A stretch of 64,000 bases of DNA, from assembly GCF_030410045.1 (NCBI RefSeq), contig NZ_JAUFRA010000007.1, forward strand, positions 124,001-188,000. The letters run 5' to 3'. The DNA comes from Marivivens donghaensis (lineage in GTDB: Bacteria; Pseudomonadota; Alphaproteobacteria; Rhodobacterales; Rhodobacteraceae). Shown piece after piece: positions 10,297 to 18,788 of the stretch (its first letter is position 1; each line of letters begins with the position of its first letter). The notes beneath the pieces are model-generated. The model searched no databases and was not told where the DNA came from. It saw nothing but the letters and a program-made list of their open reading frames with translations. A program made the position numbers and the translations under genes.

Positions 10297-11001
10297 ATGA
10301 AGAAGATTTACGGTAGTGCAGCAGAGGCCCTTGATGGGCTTTTGTTTGACGGGATGTTTATCGCGGCGGGTGGTTTCGGCCTGTGCGGTATCCCCGAACT
10401 TTTGCTGGACGCGATCAAAGACGCAGGCACCAAGGACCTTACCTTTGCATCGAACAACGCAGGCGTAGATGAGTTCGGGATCGGCATCCTGTTGCAGACC
10501 AAACAGGTTAAGAAAATGATCTCGTCCTATGTGGGCGAAAACGCCGAATTCATGCGCCAGTATCTGTCGGGCGAGTTGGAGTTGGAGTTCAACCCGCAAG
10601 GTACATTGGCCGAACGTATGCGCGCTGGTGGCGCTGGTATCCCCGGTTTCTACACGAAAACTGGCGTGGGCACCGTGATCGCGGAAGGCAAAGAGCACAA
10701 AGACTTCAATGGCCAAACCTACATCTTGGAAGAAGGCATCTTTGCCGACCTCGCCATCGTGAAGGCATGGAAAGCGGATACAACGGGCAACCTGATTTTC
10801 CGCAAAACTGCGCGGAACTTTAACGTGCCAGCCGCGACCTGCGGTAAAATCTGCGTCGCAGAGGTCGAAGAAATCGTGCCAGCAGGGACGCTCGATCCAG
10901 ATGCGATCCACCTGCCGGGCATTTACGTCCATCGCATCATCGAGGGCGCACACGAAAAACGTATCGAACAGCGCACCACCCGCAAGAAGGAGTCCGCATA
11001 A
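10297..11001 (+). CDS. scoA: 3-oxoacid CoA-transferase subunit A
   Basis: 234 residues from the ATG at 10297, which has AGGGGGAGAGA immediately before it. The family I CoA-transferase alpha fold shows in GGFGLCGIPELLLDAIK near the N-terminus and in ASNNAGVDEFGIG. With subunit B it moves CoA from succinyl-CoA to acetoacetate, or another 3-oxoacid, in ketone-body and polyhydroxybutyrate use. Subunit B follows with a one-base overlap (TAATG). A 3-oxoadipate-specific enzyme (PcaI) is an alternative, but no beta-ketoadipate genes are nearby. Confidence 0.93.
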   Translation: MKKIYGSAAEALDGLLFDGMFIAAGGFGLCGIPELLLDAIKDAGTKDLTFASNNAGVDEFGIGILLQTKQVKKMISSYVGENAEFMRQYLSGELELEFNPQGTLAERMRAGGAGIPGFYTKTGVGTVIAEGKEHKDFNGQTYILEEGIFADLAIVKAWKADTTGNLIFRKTARNFNVPAATCGKICVAEVEEIVPAGTLDPDAIHLPGIYVHRIIEGAHEKRIEQRTTRKKESA

Positions 11002-11630
11002 TGCCGTGGGATCGTAACCAGATGGCGGCGCGGGCCGCGCAAGAACTTCAAGACGGTTGGTATGTGAACCTCGGCATCGGTATCCCGACGCTCGTTGCAA
11101 ACTACATTCCCGAAGGCGTTGAAGTGACGCTGCAGTCCGAAAACGGGATGCTCGGCATGGGGCCGTTCCCGTTTGAAGGCGAAGAAGACGCTGACCTGAT
11201 CAACGCAGGTAAACAGACGATCACCGAACTGCCGCACACGGCCTATTTCGACTCGGCGCAGTCGTTTGCAATGATCCGTGGCGGCAAAATCGCGATGGCA
11301 ATCCTTGGTGCGATGGAAGTGGCAGAGAACGGCGACCTCGCCAACTGGATGATCCCAGGCAAGCTGGTCAAAGGCATGGGCGGCGCGATGGACCTCGTTG
11401 CGGGTGTTGGTCGAGTTGTTGTCGTGATGGATCACACCAATAAACATGGTGAATCCAAGGTTCTGAAAGCGTGCACCCTGCCGCTGACGGGCAAGAGCGT
11501 GGTTGATCGTATCATCTCGAACCTCGGGGTTCTGGACGTGGTCGAAGGCGGCCTGAAGATCGTCGAACTCGCCGATGGTGTCACCGAAGAAGAGCTTCGG
11601 GCCGCGACCGAGGCGACGATTGTAGACTAA
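11001..11630 (+). CDS. scoB: 3-oxoacid CoA-transferase subunit B
   Basis: 209 residues. The beta subunit carries the catalytic glutamate, seen here as Glu47 in the SENGMLGMGPFP motif, which forms the glutamyl-CoA intermediate. The conserved GGAMDLVAG and VVVMDHTNKHG segments are present. The start overlaps the stop of scoA, so the two subunits are translationally coupled. A strong terminator lies six bases behind the stop, closing a two-gene operon. Confidence 0.94.
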   Translation: MPWDRNQMAARAAQELQDGWYVNLGIGIPTLVANYIPEGVEVTLQSENGMLGMGPFPFEGEEDADLINAGKQTITELPHTAYFDSAQSFAMIRGGKIAMAILGAMEVAENGDLANWMIPGKLVKGMGGAMDLVAGVGRVVVVMDHTNKHGESKVLKACTLPLTGKSVVDRIISNLGVLDVVEGGLKIVELADGVTEEELRAATEATIVD

Positions 11631-11636
11631 GGGAAT

Positions 11637-11663
11637 GGGCGCCTTCGGGCGCCCTTCTTCTTT
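11637..11663 (+). terminator. Terminator after scoB
   Basis: Perfect 7-bp stem GGGCGCC/GGCGCCC with a stable TTCG tetraloop, followed by TTCTTCTTT. Confidence 0.9.
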
Positions 11664-11737
11664 CGCGTGTGTTAATTGTTTCGAAAATTGCCTTGGGTTT
11701 CATAATTCGGCCCCAATCGGTTGCTATTTTGTGACCA

Positions 11738-12736
11738 ATGACAATGAGCAGCACAAATAGATTGCCAGACACAGGCTCTACCACGCACCGCCGTTGGCGC
11801 GACATCGCGCTGCTGGCGGGGTTGTTTGGTTTTGTCATTGCAGGTTTGGCTGGGTTGGCTCTTGCGACGGGATGGGAAGAAACGATTGCCCAGTTGTCGC
11901 GTCTGTCTTTGCTGCAATTCGTTGTTCTCTTGGGGCTGAGCCTTGTGAACTACGTGTTTCGCGGCAGCCGCTGGCACGTGATGGCGCGTAAAATTGGCCT
12001 TCCGACGACATTAGCCCAAGACCTCCGTCACTTCATCGGTGGGTTCGCAATGTCCGTGACCCCCGGTCGGGTTGGCGAGCTGATCCGTATGCGGTGGATC
12101 AAGCGTGAAACGGATTGGGCGGTTGAGCGGACCGCGCCGCTGGTGCTGATGGATCGCGCGGGCGATTTGGCCGCAATGGCGATCATTCTGGCGCTGGGCC
12201 TGTCCTTTGGCACGGGTGGCATCGCGTTTGGTCTGCCTGTGGCTATCGCCGCGCTGTTGGTCGCATTTATCGCGACGCGTCCACGGCTCCTCGCTGGGGC
12301 GGCTGGATTTGCTTACCGACTAACAGGGTTTTTTCCGCGCCTGATGGTGCGCGTGCGGCGTGCGGCAGGTTCGCTTTCTGCGTTTTCCGATCCCAAAACG
12401 GTGATCATTACCTTGGCTCTAGGCCTGACGGGCTGGATTGCCGAAGGATATGCGTTCCACCTTCTTCTCGTGTGGATGGGCGCTGATATCGGGTTCTGGA
12501 TGGCTGTAACGATTTTCACCTTCTCGACCCTCGCGGGCGGGCTGACGGGCGCACCGGGTGGCGTCGGTGGGGCCGAGGCCGCGATGGTCGCGCTCTTGTC
12601 GATGCAGGGCGTGCCGCTTGAAACGTCACTGCCCGCGACGGCAATTATTCGTGTGACGACCCTTTGGTTTGCGATTGGGTTGGGGCTATTGGTGTTCCCA
12701 TTTGCTGAACGACATTCTTTAAAACAGGCACTTTGA
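11738..12736 (+). CDS. Flippase-like membrane protein (lysylphosphatidylglycerol synthase TM-domain family)
   Basis: 332 residues, about eight membrane helices. The pattern FRGSRWHVM, then GGFAMSVTPGRVGELIRMRWI, then STLAGGLTGAPGGVGGAEAAMV is characteristic of the PF03706 (LPG_synthase_TM / flippase-like) family. Members either synthesise aminoacylated lipids or are proposed to move polyprenyl-linked sugars. This one lacks the soluble aminoacyl-transfer domain. It stands five bases before the DprE1-like gene, so a role in handling a polyprenyl-phosphate sugar is a reasonable inference. Start chosen at 11738; an ATG at 11744 is equally possible. Confidence 0.82.
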   Translation: MTMSSTNRLPDTGSTTHRRWRDIALLAGLFGFVIAGLAGLALATGWEETIAQLSRLSLLQFVVLLGLSLVNYVFRGSRWHVMARKIGLPTTLAQDLRHFIGGFAMSVTPGRVGELIRMRWIKRETDWAVERTAPLVLMDRAGDLAAMAIILALGLSFGTGGIAFGLPVAIAALLVAFIATRPRLLAGAAGFAYRLTGFFPRLMVRVRRAAGSLSAFSDPKTVIITLALGLTGWIAEGYAFHLLLVWMGADIGFWMAVTIFTFSTLAGGLTGAPGGVGGAEAAMVALLSMQGVPLETSLPATAIIRVTTLWFAIGLGLLVFPFAERHSLKQAL

Positions 12737-12740
12737 TACG

Positions 12741-14030
12741 ATGCTTTGGAAGACAACGACTTATTCTGGTTGGGGCCGCGCCCTGACTGCTGATGGCGAA
12801 CTTGCACGCCCTGAACGTCGGGCTGCGGTCACAGCCCAAGGCCCAGCGATTGGCAACCGCCGCAGTTATGGTGATGCGGCGCTGAACGATAACGGTCGGG
12901 CGACGGACATGACGCGGCTGGATCGGATCATCGGATTCGACGGTGACATCGTTCATGTCGAGGCGGGCTGCACCATCGCCAATTTGGCACGGATTTTCGC
13001 ACCCAAGGGCTATCTGCCCGCCGTGATGCCCGGCACAGGGTTTGCGACAGTCGGTGGATCCATTGGCATGGATGTGCACGGTAAGAACCACCATAACGAA
13101 GGATCGTTTGGCCAGCATGTGACTGAAATTACGCTGCTCGGCGCTGATGGGGTGCGGGTCATTACCCCAGCCGATGAGGTGATGTGGAAGGCCACGATTG
13201 GCGGTTTGGGGCAAACGGGTGTGATCCTGTCAGCAAAGCTTCGGTTGAAGCCGATCACTGGCGGCCAAATGCGCGTTACCGAACGCCGTGTGCAAAACTG
13301 GGACCAGCACATCGAGATGCTGGACGCGAGCACGGCGACCTATTGCGTGGGTTGGATTGATGCAACGGCCAAGGGTGATGCTCTGGGTCGCGGCATCGTC
13401 GAAGAGGCTGAGGTTGGCGGCGGTGACTATTCCGCTCCGAAAGGGGCGAAAAAGGTGCCCTTTGATGCGCCGAATTTTGCGCTGTCATCGCCGATCGTAA
13501 AGGCCTTCAACGAAGCCTATTACCGCCGTGTCCCAGCTGAGGGTCGCACCGTTGATCGCAGCATTGAGGATTTCTTTTTCCCGCTCGACAAAATCCACGA
13601 TTGGAACCGTCTCTATGGCAAACGTGGCTTTCACCAGTTCCAATGCGTTGTGCCCTTGGCTCAAGTGGATGCGCTGAAGTCCATGCTGAGCGCGATTGCG
13701 TCTTCTGGGCTGGCCTCTCCACTAGCTGTTTTGAAACGCATGGGCGCGGGGCGGGGCGGTTATATGTCCTTCCCGATGGAGGGCTATACGCTCGCCGTTG
13801 ATTTCCCCGCACGTGATGCGGCTGCTGAACTGATTGCGGAACTAATCAGCCTGACGGATACGGCTGGTGGTCGGGTTTATCTGGCCAAAGATAGCCTCGC
13901 ATCAGGAACTTTCATCAAATCCATGTATCCAGAACATTCGGAGTGGATGGAGGCTGTGAACGAAGCCGATCCTGATCACCGTTTTGAAACCGACATGACC
14001 CGCCGATTGAACCTACGAGGTGCAAAATGA
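12741..14030 (+). CDS. DprE1-like FAD-dependent oxidoreductase
   Basis: 429 residues of the FAD-linked (PCMH-type) oxidase family. RSYGDAAL at 41-48 and PGTGFATVGG (97-106) followed by DVHGKNHHNEGSFGQHV (111-127) match the flavin-binding region of decaprenylphosphoryl-beta-D-ribose 2-oxidase DprE1. That enzyme oxidises the 2-OH of polyprenyl-phospho-ribose so that its partner DprE2 can reduce it to the arabinose epimer. The next gene starts inside its stop (ATGA) and begins with a DprE2-like domain, but that domain is cut short, so whether the epimerisation still works is doubtful. Confidence 0.85.
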   Translation: MLWKTTTYSGWGRALTADGELARPERRAAVTAQGPAIGNRRSYGDAALNDNGRATDMTRLDRIIGFDGDIVHVEAGCTIANLARIFAPKGYLPAVMPGTGFATVGGSIGMDVHGKNHHNEGSFGQHVTEITLLGADGVRVITPADEVMWKATIGGLGQTGVILSAKLRLKPITGGQMRVTERRVQNWDQHIEMLDASTATYCVGWIDATAKGDALGRGIVEEAEVGGGDYSAPKGAKKVPFDAPNFALSSPIVKAFNEAYYRRVPAEGRTVDRSIEDFFFPLDKIHDWNRLYGKRGFHQFQCVVPLAQVDALKSMLSAIASSGLASPLAVLKRMGAGRGGYMSFPMEGYTLAVDFPARDAAAELIAELISLTDTAGGRVYLAKDSLASGTFIKSMYPEHSEWMEAVNEADPDHRFETDMTRRLNLRGAK

Positions 14031-15241
14031 CCGATACTTGGATCATCTTGGGCGCGACATCCGCCATCGCCCGCGCCTTTATTCGTAAGCAAGCCGAAGC
14101 TGGCGCTGCGTTCATTCTATGCGGACGTGACATCGTTGATATGGAGGCGACCGCTGCGGACGCGACGGTGCGTGGTGCGCCTGAGGCGACTTTCATGCCG
14201 ATTGATATGCGCGATGCGGCAACCTTTGACGCTGTGATTGAGGCGGCCAAGGGCCTCGAAGGTACGATCAATTGCGCGGTGTTCGTTGGTTCAATGCCCG
14301 GTCAGGCCGAAATTGACTCTGATCCGTCCTTGATAGATGGCGTTGTCACCGACAGCTTCACGGGTCCTGCGCGGTTCCTCACCCTGCTGGCTCCTGTGAT
14401 GGAGGCGCGCGAACAAGGCGTTGTCGTCGGGATCAGCTCTGTTGCGGGTGATCGTGGGCGTTTGAACAATTACGTCTACGGCGCGGCCAAGGCTGGCTTT
14501 ACGACCTACTTGTACGACGTGATGCTGACCGTCGGCGACCCGAATGAGGCCGTCGCCTATTTCCAACGCGCCAATGCCAATGACCCCGGTCGGATCGATT
14601 TCCTGCGCGGTTTGGCAAAGTCACTGGTCCGTGCAGGCCGTCCAGAGGATGCTGTGACCGCTTGGAAAGCTGTGATGGAGCATGCAGAGGTCACATCAGA
14701 AGATAAGGTCGGGTATGCCGATGCGTTGATCCGTGCGGATCAATGGTCCGAGGCGGAGAAGGTTCTTGATGCGATCCCGCCGACCTATGAGACGTTTGAG
14801 CGGTATCGGCTCGAAGCGATGGTTGCGGATAGCAATCAGGAATGGAACCGCGCCGATAGTTTCTATGAAACCGCCGTGGGCCTGACGACCCGTCCCGCGG
14901 GCGCGCTGAACAACTGGGGCTTTTCCAAGCTGACCCGTGGCGATTATGCTGGCGCGGAACGTTTGTTCGCGGATGCGCTGCGTCATGACCCGACGATGTT
15001 CACCGCGAAAAATAACCTCGTTCTGGCTCGTGGTGCCCAGCGGAATTACGATCTGCCTGTCATCCAGATGTCGCAGACAGAGCGGGCGCAGCTCTTGCAC
15101 ACGCTTGCGCTGTCGGCTGTTCGTCAGGGTGACGTGACGATGGCCAAGGGCCTGTTGCGCGAAGCGATTGATACCCATCCCCAACACTTCGAAGCGGCTG
15201 TTCGGGCGCTTCGGGCGCTAGAAGATAACGTAGTGAACTGA
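14027..15241 (+). CDS. Chimeric protein: DprE2-like short-chain reductase N-terminus joined to TadD-like TPR protein
   Basis: 404 residues in one uninterrupted frame. Residues 1 to about 160 are a short-chain dehydrogenase of DprE2 type: nucleotide-binding GATSAIAR (9-16), catalytic Ser region GISSVAGDRG and Tyr151-x3-Lys155 (YGAAK). The last third of the Rossmann fold is missing. From about residue 163 (DVMLTVGDPNEAVAYFQRA) to the end it is a tetratricopeptide protein resembling TadD of Tad/Flp pilus loci. It starts inside dprE1-like's stop and its own stop overlaps cpaA (TGATG), matching both halves' expected neighbours. A deletion joining two once-separate genes explains this best; an assembly join is the alternative. 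Confidence 0.8.
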   Translation: MTDTWIILGATSAIARAFIRKQAEAGAAFILCGRDIVDMEATAADATVRGAPEATFMPIDMRDAATFDAVIEAAKGLEGTINCAVFVGSMPGQAEIDSDPSLIDGVVTDSFTGPARFLTLLAPVMEAREQGVVVGISSVAGDRGRLNNYVYGAAKAGFTTYLYDVMLTVGDPNEAVAYFQRANANDPGRIDFLRGLAKSLVRAGRPEDAVTAWKAVMEHAEVTSEDKVGYADALIRADQWSEAEKVLDAIPPTYETFERYRLEAMVADSNQEWNRADSFYETAVGLTTRPAGALNNWGFSKLTRGDYAGAERLFADALRHDPTMFTAKNNLVLARGAQRNYDLPVIQMSQTERAQLLHTLALSAVRQGDVTMAKGLLREAIDTHPQHFEAAVRALRALEDNVVN

Positions 15242-15732
15242 TGATCCTAACCGCTTCTCAGGCGCTGTGGCTTTTGCCGCCCGTTTTGCCAATCTGCCTC
15301 TATGTCGCGTGGAATGACATGCGGGCGATGAAGATCCCCAACTGGTCTGTCATCGCGTTGGTTGGTGTGTTTGCTGTGTTCGGCCTCATTGCCTTTGGCG
15401 TCCAAGACTGGGCGTGGCGCTGGTCGCACCTCGCTGTGATGTTGGTCATTGGGATTGTCGCGAATGCAGCGGGCGCGATGGGGGCAGGGGACGCAAAGTT
15501 CATCGCCGCCGCCGCCCCGTTCGTGGCCTTTAGCGACGCGGTGATGGTTATGTATATTCTGGCGGGCTGCACGCTTGCTGGGTTTGTCGTCCACCGCATC
15601 GCCCGTCACAGCCCCATTCGCCGCATGGTGCCCGATTGGGAAAGCTGGACAACGGGTAAACGGTTCCCGATGGGATTGCCGCTTGGGACCACGCTGATTT
15701 GCTACATCGCGTGGCCCATCGTTTTCGGCTGA
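15241..15732 (+). CDS. cpaA: A24-family prepilin peptidase (CpaA/TadV type)
   Basis: 163 residues, about five membrane helices. The two catalytic aspartates of type IV prepilin peptidases are visible: one in WNDMRAMKIPN and the second in GAGDAKF. The N-terminal methylase domain of PilD is absent, as is normal for the CpaA/TadV group that matures Flp pilins. It overlaps the end of the TadD-like fusion gene by one base. The rest of a Tad pilus locus is not in the window. The stop abuts the stop of the opposing gene with no gap. Confidence 0.92.
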   Translation: MILTASQALWLLPPVLPICLYVAWNDMRAMKIPNWSVIALVGVFAVFGLIAFGVQDWAWRWSHLAVMLVIGIVANAAGAMGAGDAKFIAAAAPFVAFSDAVMVMYILAGCTLAGFVVHRIARHSPIRRMVPDWESWTTGKRFPMGLPLGTTLICYIAWPIVFG

Positions 15733-17334
15733 TTAGCCTTTTTCGAACAACACATAGAGCGGTGTGCGGCGCACTTCGGTGAGGGTTTCGTCCGCGCCTG
15801 CCTCAGCGATTTCCGTCAGGATCAGTTCACGGGCTTCGACCGACAGTGGGCAGAGCGGCACGATCAGATACTCGGCATCGGCAAACCCGCTTAGCCCGCC
15901 ATAATACCAAGGCGCACCGCCCGTGAGCGGTTCGAACCCTCCGTAGAGCCAGAACGAATTCAACAAGTCGGCAGCGAACAGTTTCGCCCCCTGATATCCA
16001 GCTTCGGTTAGATCAGCGGATACATCGGTGAAATAGGCCGTGATCCCACTGTCGAGCGCACAAATCCCGAAGGTTTCCCCTTTGAATGAAACGGGTTCGT
16101 CACGGCCCGATTGTTCCTGCCATGTCGCGTAGGGCTGGCCTTCGGTATCCAAAGCAACGGTCGCATCAACTCGGATCGCACGGGCGGTCAGGGTATAGAG
16201 GTCCGCGTTGTCAGAGGTGCCCGAGATTAGAGGTGTAAAGCGTTCAACATCCGCGTTGAAATGCCGAAACGGGCTGTAGGCGAGGTTCAGGAAGGATGGC
16301 GTTGCGAATGCAATCGACATGAGCGCAATGCCTGTGATCGTGGCGCGTTCGTCGCCTTGGTCGGGGCGATGGGCGAGGAGGATGAACGCCATCAGCAACA
16401 GCCACTGAGGATCGTTGCCGAAGTTCTGATAGGTCACGTAAATGAACCCAGGTATCAGCAAGAGGAGGCCCATCCCTGCGGCGTTAGCCCCAGCACGGCG
16501 AAGGAAAATCACCCCAGCAATCGCGGCGATGGTTCCCCCTTCGTAGGCGGGTGCGGCGAGGATAGAGGTCAAAGGTAGACCCGGCGCGGCGCGATTGGCC
16601 GATCCCGCCACGGTCTGCAAATCCGCAATATAGGCCAGCCAGAACCCGATCCCCATCCAAGCGGTGAGGATCGCGACGACACCCAACCCTGTCAGGATCG
16701 CGATGCCAAAGGCCCGCAGTTGACCCGTCATCAACAGGGCTATGACGATCACAGGGGCGAAGGCGACGAAGTAGGTCACTTTGATCATCGCCATCACGCT
16801 GAGCATCAAACCGATGATGATGCCGTCGAACAGGCTGTTGCGGGCGTATTGCGGCACAAAGAGCGCGGCAGGGATCGCGACATAGGCCGCAGTCCATGCC
16901 CAACGATTGTAGTGCATAGAGATTGAGACGCCGCTCTCTGCCTCGCCATGGACGAGGGCGAGGATCAACACCATCACGACAAAACCATAAGGTGCCGCGA
17001 GAAGTCGCGGGAAACGCGAGATTGCGACCCAGAAGGTGGGCAACACGAACGCCAAGGCCATGAGGACTTGCGCCCAAAGGACAGACATTCCAATGCCGAA
17101 CCCGTTTGCCTTGAACAGGGCGATGGGCGCAAAGGCCAAGGCGCCGATGGGGGTCATGAAATCGATATGGGGCAATTGCCCAGCGGCCATACGCGACACG
17201 ATCTCCACCATGTGGAGCGTGTCACCCTCGTGTTTGCCGAGGTAAAACCCGCCCTTTGCGATGGCCATGCCACCTAAAGCGAGGATCGCTGCCATCAATA
17301 CGATAAAGACCGAAGTCCGGTTTGCCTGTCTCAT
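15733..17334 (-). CDS. Polytopic membrane protein, possibly glycosyltransferase-like
   Basis: 533 residues from the ATG at 17332-17334, with GAAAGAG about six bases upstream; ATGs at 17340 and 17361 are alternatives. About ten to eleven membrane helices occupy the first ~400 residues. They are followed by a soluble C-terminal region of about 150 residues (YTLTARAIRVDATVALDTEG onward). An acidic loop after helix 1 (GKHEGDTLHMVEIV) recalls GT-C membrane glycosyltransferases, but I cannot confirm the family. It is divergent from the AAA+ ATPase and convergent with cpaA. Confidence 0.75.
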   Translation of the reverse strand: MRQANRTSVFIVLMAAILALGGMAIAKGGFYLGKHEGDTLHMVEIVSRMAAGQLPHIDFMTPIGALAFAPIALFKANGFGIGMSVLWAQVLMALAFVLPTFWVAISRFPRLLAAPYGFVVMVLILALVHGEAESGVSISMHYNRWAWTAAYVAIPAALFVPQYARNSLFDGIIIGLMLSVMAMIKVTYFVAFAPVIVIALLMTGQLRAFGIAILTGLGVVAILTAWMGIGFWLAYIADLQTVAGSANRAAPGLPLTSILAAPAYEGGTIAAIAGVIFLRRAGANAAGMGLLLLIPGFIYVTYQNFGNDPQWLLLMAFILLAHRPDQGDERATITGIALMSIAFATPSFLNLAYSPFRHFNADVERFTPLISGTSDNADLYTLTARAIRVDATVALDTEGQPYATWQEQSGRDEPVSFKGETFGICALDSGITAYFTDVSADLTEAGYQGAKLFAADLLNSFWLYGGFEPLTGGAPWYYGGLSGFADAEYLIVPLCPLSVEARELILTEIAEAGADETLTEVRRTPLYVLFEKG

Positions 17335-17463
17335 GCCCATCTCTTTCAATGGTTTGTCCATTTTTTGGCCACAATACCCCGTCATGTATTTCTCACAAGG
17401 ATTACAAGCGCCAGTTGACTGGATCAGATCAGGCAGCGCGGCCCATACGACACAGGCACGACG

Positions 17464-18774
17464 ATGAATATGCAAGTGAACGCTGTCATGGCACCACCCG
17501 CCCCCAAGTCATTGGAGGGGATGCAACTGCCTATTGTCATGATGCGCGACATCATGATCAAGTCGATGTTCCGCACTAATATGACTATCGTTTCTGACAT
17601 TGCGCGGGTCATTTGTCTGCCGATCCCAGTGACGCAGGAACTGATCGAAATCGCGCGTTCTCAACGGCTTATCGAAACCCTCGGGATGCTGAGCCCCAAT
17701 TCGGCGGGCGAGTTGAGCTACCAATTGACCGACGCGGGCAAGGCGCGGGCGTTAGAGGCGCTGACCCAATCGGAATACTACGGCGCCATGCCCGTTCCGA
17801 TGGCCGTCTATGCCGAACAGGTGAAACGCCAATCGATCCGTAACCTGCAAATGACCCGTGATCGTCTGACTTCGGCGATGGGGCATCTGATCCTACCGCC
17901 GAAACTGATCGGCGAATTGGGACCTGCGATTTCTGCGGGCCGTTCGATTCTCATGTATGGCCCTCCGGGGAACGGTAAGTCGTCGATCTCGAACGGGATC
18001 AGGGACGCGCTGGGCGATAAGATCTATGTGCCGCGTGCGATTGAATACGCGGGGCAGGTAATCACCGTTTATGACCCCATCGTGCATTCCGCCGCCGAAG
18101 AGGATTTGGACGATCCGAACGCGATCCGCCGCACGTCGGGTAAATTCGACACGCGGTATGTCAAATGTGAACGCCCCACGGTTATCACGGGCGGTGAACT
18201 GTCGCTCGACATGCTGAACCTCGTTTATAACCCCGTGGCGCGGACCTATCAGGCGCCGCTTCAGCTCAAGGCGACAGGTGGTGTGTTCATCGTTGACGAC
18301 CTTGGCCGTCAGGAAGACCCACCGCAAAAGCTGGTGAACCGCTGGATCGTTCCGCTTGAGGAAAACCGCGATATTCTGGCGCTGCAATCGGGTGAGAAGT
18401 TCGAGGTGCCGTTCGATACACTCGTGATCTTTTCGACCAACTTCCACCCGAACGAAATCTTTGACCAAGCGGCGCTGCGGCGGATTTTCTACAAGATTAA
18501 GATCGACGGGCCGAACAAACAGGACTTCCTCAAAATCTTTGCCATGATCGCAAAGAAAAAGGGGATGCCGCTGGATGAGGCGTCATTGGTTCACCTGTTG
18601 AAAAACAAATACCCGACGATCGAAAATACCTATGCGAACTACCAACCGGGTTTCTTGATCGACCAGATTATTTCGATCTGCGAATTCGAAGGCCTGCACT
18701 ATCACATGACCCCTGAACTGGTTGACCGCGCATGGGCCAACCTGTTCGTAAAGGACGAAGTGATCGTGAAATAA
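17464..18774 (+). CDS. AAA+ ATPase of unknown role, near pilus genes
   Basis: 436 residues. Walker A is GPPGNGKSS at 166-174, Walker B is in GGVFIVDDLGR, and sensor-like IFSTN follows. The first ~130 residues are a helical region without a recognised fold, and the C-terminus is helical. It resembles a conserved alphaproteobacterial ATPase often found next to prepilin peptidase genes, rather than the TadA/CpaF secretion ATPases. A role in pilus or envelope function is inferred from position only. A hairpin directly follows the stop. Confidence 0.82.
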   Translation: MNMQVNAVMAPPAPKSLEGMQLPIVMMRDIMIKSMFRTNMTIVSDIARVICLPIPVTQELIEIARSQRLIETLGMLSPNSAGELSYQLTDAGKARALEALTQSEYYGAMPVPMAVYAEQVKRQSIRNLQMTRDRLTSAMGHLILPPKLIGELGPAISAGRSILMYGPPGNGKSSISNGIRDALGDKIYVPRAIEYAGQVITVYDPIVHSAAEEDLDDPNAIRRTSGKFDTRYVKCERPTVITGGELSLDMLNLVYNPVARTYQAPLQLKATGGVFIVDDLGRQEDPPQKLVNRWIVPLEENRDILALQSGEKFEVPFDTLVIFSTNFHPNEIFDQAALRRIFYKIKIDGPNKQDFLKIFAMIAKKKGMPLDEASLVHLLKNKYPTIENTYANYQPGFLIDQIISICEFEGLHYHMTPELVDRAWANLFVKDEVIVK

Positions 18775-18788
18775 GGGGCGTTACGCCC
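18775..18788. terminator. Compact bidirectional hairpin between the ATPase and apt
   Basis: GGGGCG (18775-18780) pairs perfectly with CGCCCC (18784-18789 end) around a TTA loop. That loop is the complement of the apt stop codon TAA. On the minus strand the stem is followed by TTATTTC, so it probably ends apt and serves the ATPase gene too. Confidence 0.6.
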
